Origin: Emergomyces orientalis
Lineage: Eukaryota; Ascomycota; Eurotiomycetes; Onygenales; Ajellomycetaceae
Assembly (NCBI GenBank): GCA_002110485.1
Contig: MOWL01000088.1
Span: 1,550,001-1,614,000, forward strand
Reading direction: 5' to 3'
DNA: 64,000 bases
Shown: positions 63,700 through 64,000 of the stretch, piece by piece
How the letters are laid out: the number at the start of each line of letters is the position of its first letter
How positions within the stretch are numbered: position 1 is the first letter of the stretch
The notes under the pieces: model-generated
What the model saw: the letters and a program-made list of their open reading frames with translations, nothing else
The model's database searches: none
What the model was told of the DNA's origin: nothing
Program-made: the position numbers and the translations under genes

Positions 63700-64000
63700 A
63701 TGGAACGCATTGGCAGCCCTTCAAAAGCCCAAAGTGACGTAGTACATGACTCAAACGATAAAAGCCCAACTTCTCCCAAAACAAGAGAGGATCGGCATGA
63801 GTGGCTGCGTGGAATCATGGACGACATTGAAGCCGCGGCCGGTCACATACACTGGTGAGGAGTACTTGCTGGATGTCGCGTCCATTTGTTTGCTGACGAC
63901 GACCAGTCCGCAGTGTGAAAACGATATCACAAAAGACTGTTTTCTAGACTGCCACTTTGACTGGTGCCTCGTCCATCAATATACAGCGAGTTACAAGGAG
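63700..64000 (+). CDS. 5' end of an orphan gene, cut by the window edge
   Basis: ATG 63,700; exon 1 63,700-63,854, intron 63,855-63,906 (52 nt, GTGAGG...GACCAG with TGCTGACGA branch), exon 2 from 63,907 still open at the window end. The visible 83 residues start polar (GSPSKAQSDVVHDSNDK), have a helix (REDRHEWLRGIMDDIEAA), and continue Cys-rich (CPQCENDITKDCFLDC). A zinc-binding domain may follow outside the window. Confidence 0.55.

Overview
The window is nuclear DNA of a filamentous ascomycete (Pezizomycotina). The best guess is a Eurotiomycetes-like fungus, because of introns of about 46-75 nt with GT...AG ends, TATA boxes 50-130 nt before start codons, a FunK1 kinase, nuclease-like/kinase fusion proteins, a DUF7924-type protein, an APH-like fragment and a DUF3435 tyrosine recombinase. 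No genus can be named. No tRNA, rRNA, CRISPR array or bacterial-type operon was seen.

Left block (1 to about 23,974): a decayed, AT-rich, CpG-poor transposon graveyard with a strong repeat-induced point mutation (RIP)-like signature, C to T and G to A, turning CGA, CAA and TGG codons into stops. In order it holds a minus-strand Ty3/gypsy-type LTR element running off the left edge; a plus-strand Tad-like LINE (zinc knuckles, endonuclease, reverse transcriptase); a dead DUF3435 'captain'-type tyrosine recombinase; a dead copy of a chromodomain gene; a RING-finger remnant; a 17-bp minisatellite; duplicated unknown segments; two younger LINE 3' ends lying tail to tail; and a heavily mutated copy of a segment that survives intact at 61.8-62.8 kb.

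Right block (about 23,975 to 64,000): normal base composition and spliced genes. Many products are orphans. Recognisable ones are an intact chromodomain protein (25.6-26.6 kb), a FunK1 protein kinase (27.9-30.3 kb), a coiled-coil/nuclease-like/kinase fusion (40.1-42.5 kb) with a truncated relative (53.7-54.4 kb), a truncated aminoglycoside-phosphotransferase-like gene (43.0-43.4 kb), a second kinase-like protein (54.6-55.6 kb), a DUF7924 PD-(D/E)XK-like protein (57.7-58.8 kb), an eight-helix membrane protein assembled from seven exons (47.1-48.7 kb), two tandem diverged paralogues (49.2-52.5 kb), and small orphan genes. MITE-like hairpins, duplicated promoter regions and a 62-bp perfect-centre palindrome lie between them.

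The main structural result is that the 37.8 kb from 23,975 to 61,775 is flanked by a 1.0-1.1 kb inverted repeat. The left copy is RIP-mutated and the right copy is clean. Living genes of this segment also have dead copies in the left block, such as the chromodomain gene beside the dead captain. Three unrelated-looking proteins of the segment carry a restriction-nuclease-like D...ExK motif, two of them in front of a kinase domain. This suggests an accessory island built around kinase/nuclease conflict-type genes. That function is inference; the repeats, exon structures and dead/live gene pairs were read directly from the sequence.
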